The notes below the pieces were generated by a model. It was given only the letters and a program-made list of their open reading frames with translations, searched no databases and was not told where the DNA came from. DNA of 64,000 nucleotides from Actinomycetaceae bacterium (GTDB lineage: Bacteria > Actinomycetota > Actinomycetes > Actinomycetales > Actinomycetaceae): NCBI GenBank assembly GCA_030537795.1, contig JAUNVE010000009.1, positions 1-64,000 on the forward strand. The letters are read 5' to 3'. The position numbers and the translations under genes were made by a program. This document shows, in pieces, positions 36,194-45,579 of this stretch. How positions within the stretch are numbered: the first letter of the stretch is position 1; each line of letters starts with the position of its first letter.

Positions 36194-37705
36194 TTATTCT
36201 GTTACGGCCTTACGAAGCTCGCGCATGCGCTTCCACACCGGCTGGATAGCGTTGCGGGTTTCGAGGAAGATTTGATGAGTGAGGTCGTAAATTTCGCGGT
36301 GCTCGGGATTGGGCTCAAATGTTTCCATGGTGGCGCCGAGGGCATCTGCTGCGGCTTTGACCGAATCAAATCGTCCGGCGGATACCAGCGCGAGTACGGC
36401 TGCGCCTCGCGCACCGGCTTCCGGAGCGTCTTGGCGAATAACCCTTTTACCAGTGGCATCCGCGAGGATTTCGCACAGTAGGTCGGAACGGAAGCCGCCG
36501 CCGGAGACGACGAGGTCGTTTTCAACCTCCAACGCATTGATGCACTCGACCAGTGAGAATGCCACGCCCTCGTATACGGAACGAAGGATGTCTTCGCGTG
36601 CTGATGTCAGAGACATACCCTGCCACGAGGCGGATGCGTTGGTATCGAGGAAGGGGGCGCGCTCACCGCCGGGGGAGGCGTACGGCAGGTAAATCACACC
36701 GCGGGAGCCAGGTTCGGCTTGACGCGCCTGTTTTTCGATGGTCGCCCAGTCTTCATCGTCTAATCCGAGCGTACGACGAATCCAGTCAAGATTCGGTGTG
36801 CCAGTCATGGGGGCCATGAATTCAAGTACCTGGGTGCCGTTGCCGGTGGCCAAAACCATTGATAAGTCGGATTTTCTATTAGCGACACTGGGCAATAGGG
36901 TTCCAACAAATCCGGTAGTACCGAGAATCAGCCAGGTATCGTTATCGTCGATCGCACCCAGTCCCATACCGGTTACGGCTACGTCAATCATCCCGACGCC
37001 TACCGGCGTACCTTCGGGAATGCCCGTTCTCTCGGCCGCCTCAGCTGACAGCGGGCTGGCAGGCCCGTCAGCGTGCCGAATTTCGGGCAGCAGACGCATG
37101 GTATCTTCGAGGCCGAGTTCGGTGGCAAGTTCGGTGGAGAAACCGGAGGCATCGCGTACGTCAAGGAATGAGCGAGAGGCTTCGGTGTAATCGGTAGCGC
37201 GTACACCCGTGAGTTTGAAACGGATCCAATCCTTACAGTTGAGGTGCGTGACAGCCTTTTCATACGCCGCCGGTTCGCTTTCACGCAATTCTTCGATCAG
37301 GACGGGGAAAAGTCCACCAAATACGGTGGTGCCGGTGACATTGAGGACCTTACGACCACGTCCGTCGGCCTCCCAAGCATTGACTCGGTCTGCTGCCCGA
37401 CCATCGAGCCAGTTCGCAGCCGGCCGCGTTGGATTGCCTTCTTCATCGATGAGCCATGCGCCGTCTCCCTGGCCGGTCAATCCGATGCCGACCACGGTGG
37501 GGTTGTCCAAGCTCTGGTAGACCTCGGTTAAGCATTCCGCCACCGCCTCCCAGATAAGATTCATATCTTGTTCGGCCTCACCGTTGGCTCCGTATTGGAC
37601 GGGAACCGACGCATGATGCGACGCTTGGATTTCACCCTTCAGGTCGAAAGCAACCGCTTTTACCGCTGTGGTACCGCCGTCGATACCAATCACAATTTCA
37701 CTCAC
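36194..37705 (-). CDS. FGGY-family carbohydrate kinase (xylulose/erythritol kinase-like)
   Basis: 503 residues, two actin-like halves. Motifs are IGIDGGTTAVKAVAFD (~5-20), GIGLTGQGDGAWLIDEEG, the Asp-containing WLDGRAADRV, GVGMIDVAVTGMGLGAI, WLILGTTGFVGTLL and the adenosine motif VVSGGGFRSDLLCEILAD near the C-terminus. It resembles EryA/LyxK-like kinases more than xylulokinase, but the substrate is not certain. I take GTG 37705, which has GAGGAG 5 nt upstream; the GTG two codons earlier lies too close to that site. It leads the operon with the hydroxyacid dehydrogenase and aldolase, opposite the DeoR regulator. Confidence 0.87.
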   Translation of the reverse strand: MSEIVIGIDGGTTAVKAVAFDLKGEIQASHHASVPVQYGANGEAEQDMNLIWEAVAECLTEVYQSLDNPTVVGIGLTGQGDGAWLIDEEGNPTRPAANWLDGRAADRVNAWEADGRGRKVLNVTGTTVFGGLFPVLIEELRESEPAAYEKAVTHLNCKDWIRFKLTGVRATDYTEASRSFLDVRDASGFSTELATELGLEDTMRLLPEIRHADGPASPLSAEAAERTGIPEGTPVGVGMIDVAVTGMGLGAIDDNDTWLILGTTGFVGTLLPSVANRKSDLSMVLATGNGTQVLEFMAPMTGTPNLDWIRRTLGLDDEDWATIEKQARQAEPGSRGVIYLPYASPGGERAPFLDTNASASWQGMSLTSAREDILRSVYEGVAFSLVECINALEVENDLVVSGGGFRSDLLCEILADATGKRVIRQDAPEAGARGAAVLALVSAGRFDSVKAAADALGATMETFEPNPEHREIYDLTHQIFLETRNAIQPVWKRMRELRKAVTE

Positions 37706-37865
37706 GTTCACTCCTCGTTGAGTTCATTTCGCGTCTGCGAACTTGCTGATGCGGCGCCTCATATACTGGCCGAGGGAAAAAGCACATCTACCTCTTCGCA
37801 ACGGTGTATTTTGGGAGCCGCTTCCTTAAACCATAGAAGATAGTGATAACTTTTTCAATGAAACT

Positions 37866-37877
37866 GCAATTAATTGC
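37866..37877. promoter_or_regulatory. Palindrome in the kinase/DeoR divergent promoter
   Basis: GCAATTAATTGC is a perfect 12-bp palindrome in the AT-rich 244-bp region between the FGGY kinase and the DeoR-family regulator. A candidate operator for that regulator. Confidence 0.45.
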
Positions 37878-37937
37878 CACTATTTTCCACGTTTTTAGAG
37901 TATTTTGCGTTTAGCTTCCATTTTTTACATTTTCACC

Positions 37938-37943
37938 GATACT
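37938..37943 (+). promoter_or_regulatory. -10 box of the DeoR-family gene (leaderless arrangement)
   Basis: GATACT, then 6 nt, then ATG 37950. Confidence 0.4.
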
Positions 37944-37949
37944 TGACAC

Positions 37950-38741
37950 ATGGCAGAAATACGGGAAACCACTGACCGCACAACACCGGCACAACGTCAA
38001 ACACGTATCGTCGAAGAAGTCCTCGCCGACGGTGCTCAACGCATCGACGACATCGCCGCATTTCTCGGAGTTTCTCCCGTCACCGTATATAGAGACGTCC
38101 AAGTTCTCGAAGACAGCGGAGTCGTCGAACGTGTGCGCGGCGAGGTGCGGGTACGAGCTTCCTCCACCGCCGAGCTACCCCCGCGGATCCGACAGACCCG
38201 TTCGCGACAGGAAAAAGTTGCGGTCTCACTGGCAGCTCTTGATTTGGTGAACCCTGGGGATGCGATTCTCATTGATGACTCATCAACTCTGCTGCCGCTA
38301 CTTCCAAGTCTAAAGACCATCCAACCACTGACGATTATCACTAACTCGCTTATCGTTGCCGACGAGATACGCGACTGGCCCGACCACCAGCTAGTCCTCA
38401 TCGGCGGTCGTTATCAGCAATGGGCACACGCGTTTTACGGCACGCTAGCGGTTTCGCAGGTAAAGGAGCTACGGGCAGATACCTGCTTCATGTCCGATGC
38501 CGCCGTATGGGACGGCGCCATCTACAATCCAGTCGATTACGTTATTGATATGAAACGAGCCATGCTATCGCGGGCAACCCACCGGGTGCTACTCATTGAC
38601 AGCACGAAATTCGGTCGCCATGCGTGGCAAAAAACCACGGCGCTCAGCAACTTTACGACAATCATCGTCGACAGCGCAGTTACCGATAATCAACTAGCTG
38701 AACTGGAAGAATCCGGTGCCCGCATCATCGTCGCTTCCTAA
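37950..38741 (+). CDS. DeoR-family transcriptional regulator
   Basis: 263 residues. The N-terminal DeoR helix-turn-helix reads RQTRIVEEVLADGAQRIDDIA (described, ~16-36) with recognition helix SPVTVYRDVQVLEDSGVVERVRG. The C-terminal sugar-phosphate sensor of the ribose-5-phosphate isomerase-like fold has LIDDSSTLLPLLP, the VLIGGRYQQWAHAFYG segment and LLIDSTKFGRHA. It likely represses the divergent kinase-dehydrogenase-aldolase operon until a phosphorylated sugar binds. It could also control the second kinase downstream, which converges on it from the other strand. Confidence 0.9.
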   Translation: MAEIRETTDRTTPAQRQTRIVEEVLADGAQRIDDIAAFLGVSPVTVYRDVQVLEDSGVVERVRGEVRVRASSTAELPPRIRQTRSRQEKVAVSLAALDLVNPGDAILIDDSSTLLPLLPSLKTIQPLTIITNSLIVADEIRDWPDHQLVLIGGRYQQWAHAFYGTLAVSQVKELRADTCFMSDAAVWDGAIYNPVDYVIDMKRAMLSRATHRVLLIDSTKFGRHAWQKTTALSNFTTIIVDSAVTDNQLAELEESGARIIVAS

Positions 38742-38834
38742 GTTCTAACAACGGCGATGCCGCTCAGATGGAACCGGATCCACCTCCGCGCGGCGAAACC
38801 GGTTCCACCTCCATTGGCAGTGCGTTGCGCCCGA

Positions 38835-40370
38835 CTATAGGTCTCCGAGCTCTTTACTGACGCGTTGAATATCGTCATAGATAGCAGCAATCGCCGGGTA
38901 TATCTTCCGATGCACCGGCTTCCAGGCATCGTAGCGCGACTGCGCCTCAGGGTTAGGCGAGGTGCGGTCCCCTAGATGCGCCATCGCCTGCGCTGCTTCA
39001 TTTACCGACTTAAAACGACGCGCGGCTACCATAGCCAACACCGCTGCACCCTGTGCAGATACTTCGTCAATCGTGGACTGGACAATATCGATACCGGTGA
39101 CATCGCACAGAATCTGACGCCATAAATCGGACCGCGACCCGCCCCCAACAGCACGTAACTCCCGAATCTGCGTATTCGCACCCTCGGCCATGCCTTCCAA
39201 ATTCAAGGCCAATTCAAACGCCATGCCCTCGAGTAGGGAACGGTAAGCATGCGCACGCGTATGGGAAGATCCGTATCCCACCACAGCACCACGCGCAAAG
39301 GGATTCCAGTACGGGGACTGCACCGCATTCCAATACGGTAAAGTCAACAAACCCTCACTACCGGCCGGCACCTGGGCCGATTCCTGTTCAAGGGCAGCAT
39401 CCGGGGCGCCCTCCAACTCTGGATTACCGAATTCTTTACGGAACCAGTTACCCAGCACCGAACCCGAGTTTTGCACGGATTCGAGCACGTACCACCCGGG
39501 GATCCCCGCCACCAGCGTGCGATACTGACGGCCAAATCGGTATTCATCCGCGTGAATCCCCGACACGATAGAAGTGCCGACATTGAGGTAGGCTACTCCA
39601 TCTTCGGTGGCGGCGGTGCCGAGACCGGCAGCCTGCCCATCTCCCAAGCCGGCCACAATATCGACCTCACCTAGGCCCCACTCCTTCGCCAAATTCGCAG
39701 ACAAAGGAGCAATAATCTCACCAGGCTTAGCCAACTCAGGGAGCTGATCGCGTCGCACACCGGCGATTTCGAGGAGTTCATCTGACCATGTTTGTGCGGC
39801 AATGTCGAATAGATTCAGCGTATCGGCACTACCGGTTGACGACACCCAACGGCCCGTCAGTTCGTGGGTTAAATAAGCGTGCACATCAACGACAAACGCG
39901 GCAGCTTCCAAGGTGTCGGGCTCATGTTCTTTTAACCAGGCCAGCTTATAAATCGCCGGCGTGGTATCAGCAGGTTTGCCCGACAGCCGGTGGATTTCGT
40001 CGGAGCCATAGCGGCGAATCTGTTCTCCCGCTCGTGAATCGAGCCAAAGGATGGCCGGACGCAGCGCATTGCCCTGCTCATCGACGCAGGCGAAGGTCTC
40101 TCGCTGGTGAGAGATGCTGAGCGCACGAATACGCGCCCGCTCTTCCTCGCCCAACTGGCCAACCGCTTCACGAATCGCAATGCGCGTTGATTCCCACCAC
40201 TGGCGTGGATCATGTTCATACTGATGCATGCGTGGCGTCAACAGGTCGATTGGGGCTCGACCAAGAGCAAGAGTGTCGCCCTCATCATTGACGACAATTG
40301 CCTTTGTCGCAGATGTCGACGAGTCGATACCAATGACAAGTGGGGATGTCGATTGCTGTGATTTCTTCAT
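38835..40370 (-). CDS. Second FGGY-family carbohydrate kinase
   Basis: 511 residues. Phosphate-1 IGIDSSTSATKAIVVND (~12-28), LSISHQRETFACVDEQG, the catalytic Asp in ILWLDSRAGEQIRR, VAGLGDGQAAGLGTAA, LNVGTSIVSGI and the adenosine motif ELRAVGGGSRSDLWRQILCD near the C-terminus are typical. It is closer to the xylulokinase/ribulokinase-like part of the family than the first kinase, and the two are not recent duplicates. ATG 40370 is the first good start, with AAAAGG 11 nt upstream. It is monocistronic or the tail of the lysS-ktrAB-SDR run (121-bp gap). The substrate is unknown. Confidence 0.87.
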   Translation of the reverse strand: MKKSQQSTSPLVIGIDSSTSATKAIVVNDEGDTLALGRAPIDLLTPRMHQYEHDPRQWWESTRIAIREAVGQLGEEERARIRALSISHQRETFACVDEQGNALRPAILWLDSRAGEQIRRYGSDEIHRLSGKPADTTPAIYKLAWLKEHEPDTLEAAAFVVDVHAYLTHELTGRWVSSTGSADTLNLFDIAAQTWSDELLEIAGVRRDQLPELAKPGEIIAPLSANLAKEWGLGEVDIVAGLGDGQAAGLGTAATEDGVAYLNVGTSIVSGIHADEYRFGRQYRTLVAGIPGWYVLESVQNSGSVLGNWFRKEFGNPELEGAPDAALEQESAQVPAGSEGLLTLPYWNAVQSPYWNPFARGAVVGYGSSHTRAHAYRSLLEGMAFELALNLEGMAEGANTQIRELRAVGGGSRSDLWRQILCDVTGIDIVQSTIDEVSAQGAAVLAMVAARRFKSVNEAAQAMAHLGDRTSPNPEAQSRYDAWKPVHRKIYPAIAAIYDDIQRVSKELGDL

Positions 40371-40491
40371 TGAAAACAAGACCTTTTCTACTATGACTGG
40401 CTAATTCCACAGGTGCGAACGTGTGGGCGGAAACTTCTGAGCTGATCCACAGGGGGTTTAACCTTATCCGGATTACCTTAAGCCGGCAGGG

Positions 40492-41277
40492 CTACTGAAC
40501 TGGTGTCACCCCACCGTCCAGTCGAATGCTGGTTCCGGTGATGTAGCCAGCGTATTCAGAGGCGAGGAAGGCAACTGTTGCGCCAAGTTCCACCGGATTG
40601 CCTAAACGTTTCACCGGAATAGCGCGTTCAAAACGTTCCCGTATATCACTTGCCGTGACCCCCTCACGTTCAGCTTGATCTTCATCCAGCTGATCAATAC
40701 GCGGGGTGGCAATTCGTCCGGGATGGACGAGATTCACGGTGATGCCGTCTTGCGCAACCTCGCTGGCAAGGGCTTTGAGATAGCCCGCTAATCCCTGTCG
40801 TCCCATTGTCGATAGCACCAACTGTTCGCTGGGAGTAATCACCGCCGTCGAGCCAATAGCTATAACACGCCCCCATCCGCGTTCTCGCATAGTTGGAAGA
40901 GTGGCATTCAACATTTCAACATGCGGGGTAATTAAGCGATGAATCGCTTCATCGACATCGGCTGCTTCGACAGTAGTCGGAGAACCCGGTTTTGGTCCCG
41001 GGCCGTTCAGCACCAGAATGTCAATGGCACCCAACTGCGACTGGCAGTGCTCCAGAGCAGCCCGCACGGACTGGGAGTCCTCGACGTCAAGCACGCATGC
41101 AGTGGCCCGCCCTCCAGCTTTTTCGATCTCACGCACCACCGGTTCGCAACGCTCAAGCGAACGCCCCGTGATACATACGGCCACACCTTCGGCGGCCAAA
41201 GCAATGGCTGATGCACGCCCGAGTCCTGACGTCGAGGCCGCCACAAAAGCGACTCGACCGGCGATATGTAAATCCAT
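40492..41277 (-). CDS. SDR-family oxidoreductase lacking the canonical Tyr-Lys pair
   Basis: 261 residues, Rossmann fold. The cofactor motif is VAFVAASTSGLGRASAIALA (TSGLG, ~17-21), with DVED for adenine and LNGPGP in place of the usual NNAG. The active-site segment reads IGSTAV and then LVLSTMGRQGLAGYLKAL: aligned on GLxxxxKALA, the usual YxxxK is replaced by SxxxR. The C-terminus has VNLVHPGRIATPR and ITGTSIRLDGG. SDRs of this deviating subfamily occur widely but are poorly characterised. ATG 41277 has AGGAGG 4 nt upstream, 20 bp after ktrA. Its substrate is unknown; reduced or altered catalysis is possible. Confidence 0.85.
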   Translation of the reverse strand: MDLHIAGRVAFVAASTSGLGRASAIALAAEGVAVCITGRSLERCEPVVREIEKAGGRATACVLDVEDSQSVRAALEHCQSQLGAIDILVLNGPGPKPGSPTTVEAADVDEAIHRLITPHVEMLNATLPTMRERGWGRVIAIGSTAVITPSEQLVLSTMGRQGLAGYLKALASEVAQDGITVNLVHPGRIATPRIDQLDEDQAEREGVTASDIRERFERAIPVKRLGNPVELGATVAFLASEYAGYITGTSIRLDGGVTPVQ

Positions 41278-41297
41278 AATTCCTCCTGCCACCGACA

Positions 41298-41975
41298 CTA
41301 GTGTCGAAAGGCTATATCCAACTTCTTAGTTGGCCCTGCTATCAAAACAGTTTGCCCTTCATCAATAACTGTATCGGGATGCGCTGACGTCCACGTACCA
41401 TCCGACTCTCGAACTCCGATGACGGTAATACCAAGTTTGGCTCGCACGTTGAGGTCGCGCAGAGCCCGACCAACTAGCGTCAGTGGTGCCGTCGTTGTCG
41501 CCATTGCAAAACCGTGACCGAGGTCGAAGTAGTCGGATAGTGTGCGGGTCAATAGGTGAGCTGCACGAATACCCATATCTTTTTCCGGGTGGAATACGTG
41601 GCGAATCCCCATTTGTAAGAAAATTTCCCCCTGCTGCTCCGTCGATGCTTTCGTCCAGATTTCAGGTCCTTCGAGTTTGATAAGGGCTGAGGTCACGAGA
41701 ATAGACGATGCTAAATCGGCACCGATTGCAACCACCGCGTTCGGGAATTCATCAACACCGAGCTGGCGCAGCACTTCCTCGTTAGATGCATCAGCACGCA
41801 CCACCTGAGTCAGACGTCCCTGCATGGATTGAACGGTATCTTCATCCTTATCGATACCGAGTACCTCCACCCCGGAAGCCATCAGTTCATCAGCCATCGC
41901 ACGACCAAACCGCCCGAGACCGATAACAACCACTCCCCCCTCAATCGCATCAGATTGGGGGCGCATTGAAAACAT
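41298..41975 (-). CDS. ktrA: Potassium uptake regulatory subunit (KtrA/TrkA)
   Basis: 225 residues, one RCK_N domain and one RCK_C domain. The nucleotide-binding motif VVVIGLGRFGRAMADELM (~13-30) is followed by the Asp-containing GIDKDED for ribose and the WTKASTEQQGEIFLQMGIRHVFHPEKDMG segment (described, ~106-134); the RCK_C part runs ~145-222. It forms the cytosolic gating ring of the Ktr channel and binds ATP/ADP, and in Gram-positive bacteria RCK_C domains can bind c-di-AMP. Given the c-di-AMP riboswitch nearby, that is plausible here. ATG 41975 lies 4 bp after the ktrB stop; the longer frame only overlaps ktrB. Confidence 0.92.
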   Translation of the reverse strand: MFSMRPQSDAIEGGVVVIGLGRFGRAMADELMASGVEVLGIDKDEDTVQSMQGRLTQVVRADASNEEVLRQLGVDEFPNAVVAIGADLASSILVTSALIKLEGPEIWTKASTEQQGEIFLQMGIRHVFHPEKDMGIRAAHLLTRTLSDYFDLGHGFAMATTTAPLTLVGRALRDLNVRAKLGITVIGVRESDGTWTSAHPDTVIDEGQTVLIAGPTKKLDIAFRH

Positions 41976-41979
41976 GAAT

Positions 41980-43416
41980 CTAGCCAATGAGGGGCCTTTC
42001 CTTCGGAAGTTCCCACAGTCGCGTGTCCGGTTTAACCGCCAGCACCGCCGCGATTGTGACCGGCCCGACACGGCCGAAGAACATGAGTGTACATAAAATA
42101 ACCTGCGCGCTGATTGGTAATGTTTGGGTGATCCCGGTAGATAGACCGACCGTTCCCATCGCAGACACCACTTCAAAAAGTACGCGATCAAGCGAATACG
42201 GTGTAAGACCGAGGATCAAAACCGTGGATGCGATAACCAGCGAGAACGAAAGTACGAGAACTGTGGTTGCCTGCCGATGTACCGAGCGCCCCACCCGCGC
42301 GCCGAATAGGTGAACGCTTCGCCCCGCACGGATTTCAGTAATCACCATGAAAATAAGCACGAGTGCCGTGGTTACTTTCACGCCGCCTGCGGTACCCGCC
42401 GGCCCCGCTCCAACGAACATGAACAGTTCCGTCACCACCCACGTGACGTCGGATTGTTGCGAAATATCCATTGCGTTGAATCCGGCTGTGCGCGGGGAAA
42501 CTGCGGTAAAGAAGGTCACCAGTAATTTTTCGGCGGCATTCATTCCCCCCAGCGTTCGCTGGTTATTCCATTCGAGAAAACCAATGCAAATCCAGCCAAA
42601 CAGGATGAGAAAAGATGTGGCAAAAATGACGAGTCGAGTATTGAGAGACCAGTGCACTAAGGCTCGCGTGCGGTCGCTCAACGCCCGACGGAACTCCAGC
42701 AAAACAGGAAATCCCAGCCCCCCAATAATAATGAGGAGCGACACGGGAATGATGACGAGAGGGCTGGTGGCTTTCGACATGAGCGAATCGGAATATACCG
42801 AAAATCCCGCGTTGTTAAAGGCCGAAACCGAAAGAAAAATCGAGTGACCCAGTGCTCTATCGAAGGGTTCTCCCGAACGAATGAGATCAATAAATATCGG
42901 GATTGCCAGCACAGCCTGGAACGACAGGCCATAACGGACGATCCGGTGCGCCACCCCGCGCACATCGCGTAGGGTAACCGCACCTGTCGCAGACGCTATA
43001 ACGATGCGTTGTTTCAGGTTTAGCCGCTTGGCAACAACGAGGGCCATCAGCGCACCGAAGGTCATTGTCCCCAGCCCGCCGATTTCCATGAGGACCGTTA
43101 AAATGACCTGCCCAAAAGTAGACCAGTAAGTTGCCGTATCAGCCACGATTAAACCAGTCACACAGGTCGCAGAGGTCGCCGTGAATACTGCCACCGATAA
43201 AGGCGCGCCGCCGGGTAGCGCCGGCCCCGCAGTAACAGCTTCAGAGCCCTGCCATGGAGCTGCTCCCGATCGAGCAGCCGGAAGCATAAGTAGCGCGGTT
43301 CCGGCGGCGATGACAAGCGCGAGAGCAATCACCGAAGCCCGAGCCGGTTGAAACTCATTAGACAGCCGCTTGCGCTCCTTCTCGCGAGAAGAAGCATCAA
43401 AGCGGTCGAGGTTCAT
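41980..43416 (-). CDS. ktrB: Potassium transporter membrane subunit (KtrB/TrkH)
   Basis: 478 residues with about ten membrane segments arranged as four M1-P-M2 units. Selectivity-filter glycines sit in TSATCVTGL (~80-88), FNNAGFS (~201-207), PRTAGFN (~310-316) and GTVGLSTGIT (~428-437). The gating-loop glycines are in VGAGPAGTAGGVKV (~338-351). It moves K+ with sodium or protons. The ATG overlaps the lysS stop (ATGA) and ktrA follows by 4 bp, so lysS, ktrB and ktrA are coupled. Confidence 0.93.
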   Translation of the reverse strand: MNLDRFDASSREKERKRLSNEFQPARASVIALALVIAAGTALLMLPAARSGAAPWQGSEAVTAGPALPGGAPLSVAVFTATSATCVTGLIVADTATYWSTFGQVILTVLMEIGGLGTMTFGALMALVVAKRLNLKQRIVIASATGAVTLRDVRGVAHRIVRYGLSFQAVLAIPIFIDLIRSGEPFDRALGHSIFLSVSAFNNAGFSVYSDSLMSKATSPLVIIPVSLLIIIGGLGFPVLLEFRRALSDRTRALVHWSLNTRLVIFATSFLILFGWICIGFLEWNNQRTLGGMNAAEKLLVTFFTAVSPRTAGFNAMDISQQSDVTWVVTELFMFVGAGPAGTAGGVKVTTALVLIFMVITEIRAGRSVHLFGARVGRSVHRQATTVLVLSFSLVIASTVLILGLTPYSLDRVLFEVVSAMGTVGLSTGITQTLPISAQVILCTLMFFGRVGPVTIAAVLAVKPDTRLWELPKERPLIG

Positions 43417-44954
43417 AGGCGTTTCACTAACGGGAAGGTGATAGTTTCGCGGATTCCGTAACCGGTCAGCGCCATCAGGAGCCGATCAAGTCCCATCCCC
43501 ATGCCACCGGCCGGCGGCATCCCCTGCTCCATGGCCTCCAAGAAGTCCTCGTCAAGAACCATCGCTTCAGGATCTCCTTGGGCGGCGGCGAGTGCCTGCT
43601 GTTCAAAACGCTCACGCTGAATCACCGGGTCGATGAGTTCCGAATATGCGGTCGCCAACTCAAAGCCACGAATGTAAAGATCCCACTTTTCAACTCGCCC
43701 AGGTAGGCTACGATGCCCGCGCACCAGCGGCGACGTATCAACCGGATAGTCGCGCACAAAAGTGGGCTCCCACAGATGGTCGCCGACGGCATGCTCAAAA
43801 ATCTCTTCCGCAATTTTGCCGGCAACAGCGTGATCGGGAATCGCGAGACCGCGCTGCTGGGCAATCTCACGCAAACGCTCGATCGGAGTGTCCGGGGTAA
43901 TGTCTTCACCAACAGCCTCGGAAATGGATTCATAGAAACTGATGCTCGTCCACTGTCCCGACAGGTCATATTCTGTCCCATCAGACAGAGTCACGACCTC
44001 CGAACCAAAAACATCGCGCGCGGCCTTTTGAATAAACTCACGAGCCCGCGTCGCCATCGTATTGTACGTTCCGTATGCTTCATATGCTTCCAGCATGGTG
44101 AATTCGGGGGAATGCGAGGAATCTGCTCCCTCGTTACGGAAATTGCGGTTAATTTCAAAGACTTTTTCAATTCCGCCGACCACCGCACGCTTAAGAAATA
44201 ACTCGGGCGCAATGCGCAGGTACAGTTCCGTGTCATAAGCATTCATATGCGTTTGGAACGGACGCGCTGAAGCGCCCCCGTGAATACTTTGCAGCATGGG
44301 GGTTTCAATCTCTATGAAACCCTCGTCGTCAAAGTACTCGCGCAACGACCGCACAACCTTTGAACGCATCCGCACCATATCGCGAGCGGTTTGCCGCGTA
44401 ATCATATCGAGATGCCGGCGACGAACCCGCGCCTCTTCGGATAGCGACATTTCTTCGCCGTCCTCTGTCACGAATGTCTTGGGCAATGGACGAATCGCCT
44501 TGGCCGCCAACTGCCACGCCGGCGAGTCCTCTCCAGGTTGGGCAAATACGGATAATTCGCCTCGCTTTGAGCGCATTGCGGGGCCATGAACGAAGAGGTG
44601 ATCGCCGAGGTCCACATCGGATTTGAATGCCTTCAGCGAATCTGCGCCTACTTCCCGGGCAGAGAGCATGGCCTGGATACGATTGCCCTCTCCGTCCTGC
44701 AGCACGACGAACTGCAGTTTGCCTGACCCGCGAATAAGCATGACGCGACCGGCAATACCAACCATCTCATCGGACTGCTCGTCGATTTCAAGATGCTCGT
44801 ATTTTTCACGCACCCGCGCAATCGTGCTCGTAATGGGGAGCTCAACGGGATACGGTTCACGCCCCTGCGCAAGCATGCGAGCGCGCTTTTCAAGGCGTAC
44901 GCGAATCTGTTCGGGGGCCTGGTTGACGACTTCATTTTGTTCCACGTCCCCCAT
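43413..44954 (-). CDS. lysS: Lysyl-tRNA synthetase, class II
   Basis: 513 residues. The N-terminal OB-fold anticodon domain (~65-155) precedes the class II core: motif 1 near FIEIETPMLQSIHGGASARPF, motif 2 FEINRNFRNEGADSSHSPEFTM (described, ~270-291) and motif 3 GMGMGLDRLLMALTG close to the end. It charges tRNA-Lys. I begin at ATG 44954, in line with family length; a longer frame to 45029 adds 25 residues and has no ribosome site. It sits between panD (184 bp upstream) and ktrB. Confidence 0.95.
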   Translation of the reverse strand: MGDVEQNEVVNQAPEQIRVRLEKRARMLAQGREPYPVELPITSTIARVREKYEHLEIDEQSDEMVGIAGRVMLIRGSGKLQFVVLQDGEGNRIQAMLSAREVGADSLKAFKSDVDLGDHLFVHGPAMRSKRGELSVFAQPGEDSPAWQLAAKAIRPLPKTFVTEDGEEMSLSEEARVRRRHLDMITRQTARDMVRMRSKVVRSLREYFDDEGFIEIETPMLQSIHGGASARPFQTHMNAYDTELYLRIAPELFLKRAVVGGIEKVFEINRNFRNEGADSSHSPEFTMLEAYEAYGTYNTMATRAREFIQKAARDVFGSEVVTLSDGTEYDLSGQWTSISFYESISEAVGEDITPDTPIERLREIAQQRGLAIPDHAVAGKIAEEIFEHAVGDHLWEPTFVRDYPVDTSPLVRGHRSLPGRVEKWDLYIRGFELATAYSELIDPVIQRERFEQQALAAAQGDPEAMVLDEDFLEAMEQGMPPAGGMGMGLDRLLMALTGYGIRETITFPLVKRL

Positions 44955-45138
44955 CGTACCGGGCAAATCCGCTGAGTCGAAGTTTGCTCGGCGAGATCCA
45001 CCGGGCAAAAGAGAAATAGCGGCGTACACGGGGTCAATGCGGGGCGTGGGAAGCGGAACTCAGAACCGCTAGCGAGAGCCTCGGGTAGGTACCGAGAGCT
45101 GACTTATGGTTTTGAATATGAAAATGAGAATACGCGGC

Positions 45139-45579
45139 TCAAACTCGCCCGCTGCGAAGCGTGCCCGCGCCTGCGGTGGCGTCTTCGAGATGGTTGGGAA
45201 TACCTCCCGGATCGGTGCCGCGATGAATAATGCGGTTGTTTTCATCGACAAGAACAATGCTGGGGGTTAACTTGCGGGCTTGCGAATCGGGAACCTGCGC
45301 GTAGCAAATGATGATGACAATATCACCGGGTGTCACCAGATGAGCCGCCGCACCGTTGAGTTGCACCGTCCCCGAACCGGCTTCAGCTTCGATGGTGTAG
45401 GTGGTGAGCCGGGCTCCAGTCGTCACATTGACAACATCAACCTGCTGGCCATCTAAAATATTTGCCGCATCCAAAAGCGAACGATCAATGGTGACGGATC
45501 CAACGTAGTCCACATCGGCACCGGTGACGGTCGCACGATGGATCTTGCCCAGCAGCATGGTGCGTAGCATGTCAGTCAT
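45139..45579 (-). CDS. panD: Aspartate 1-decarboxylase precursor
   Basis: 146 residues. The start [29 protein letters not shown] (described) includes the Gly-Ser self-cleavage site near residue 27-28 that yields the pyruvoyl group; [20 protein letters not shown] carries the substrate-binding core. It makes beta-alanine from aspartate for pantothenate. The C-terminal ~20 residues beyond the usual domain are unconserved. The ATG overlaps panC by 8 bp with GGAGG inside panC. M4 is an alternative start. Confidence 0.95.
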   Translation of the reverse strand: MTDMLRTMLLGKIHRATVTGADVDYVGSVTIDRSLLDAANILDGQQVDVVNVTTGARLTTYTIEAEAGSGTVQLNGAAAHLVTPGDIVIIICYAQVPDSQARKLTPSIVLVDENNRIIHRGTDPGGIPNHLEDATAGAGTLRSGRV

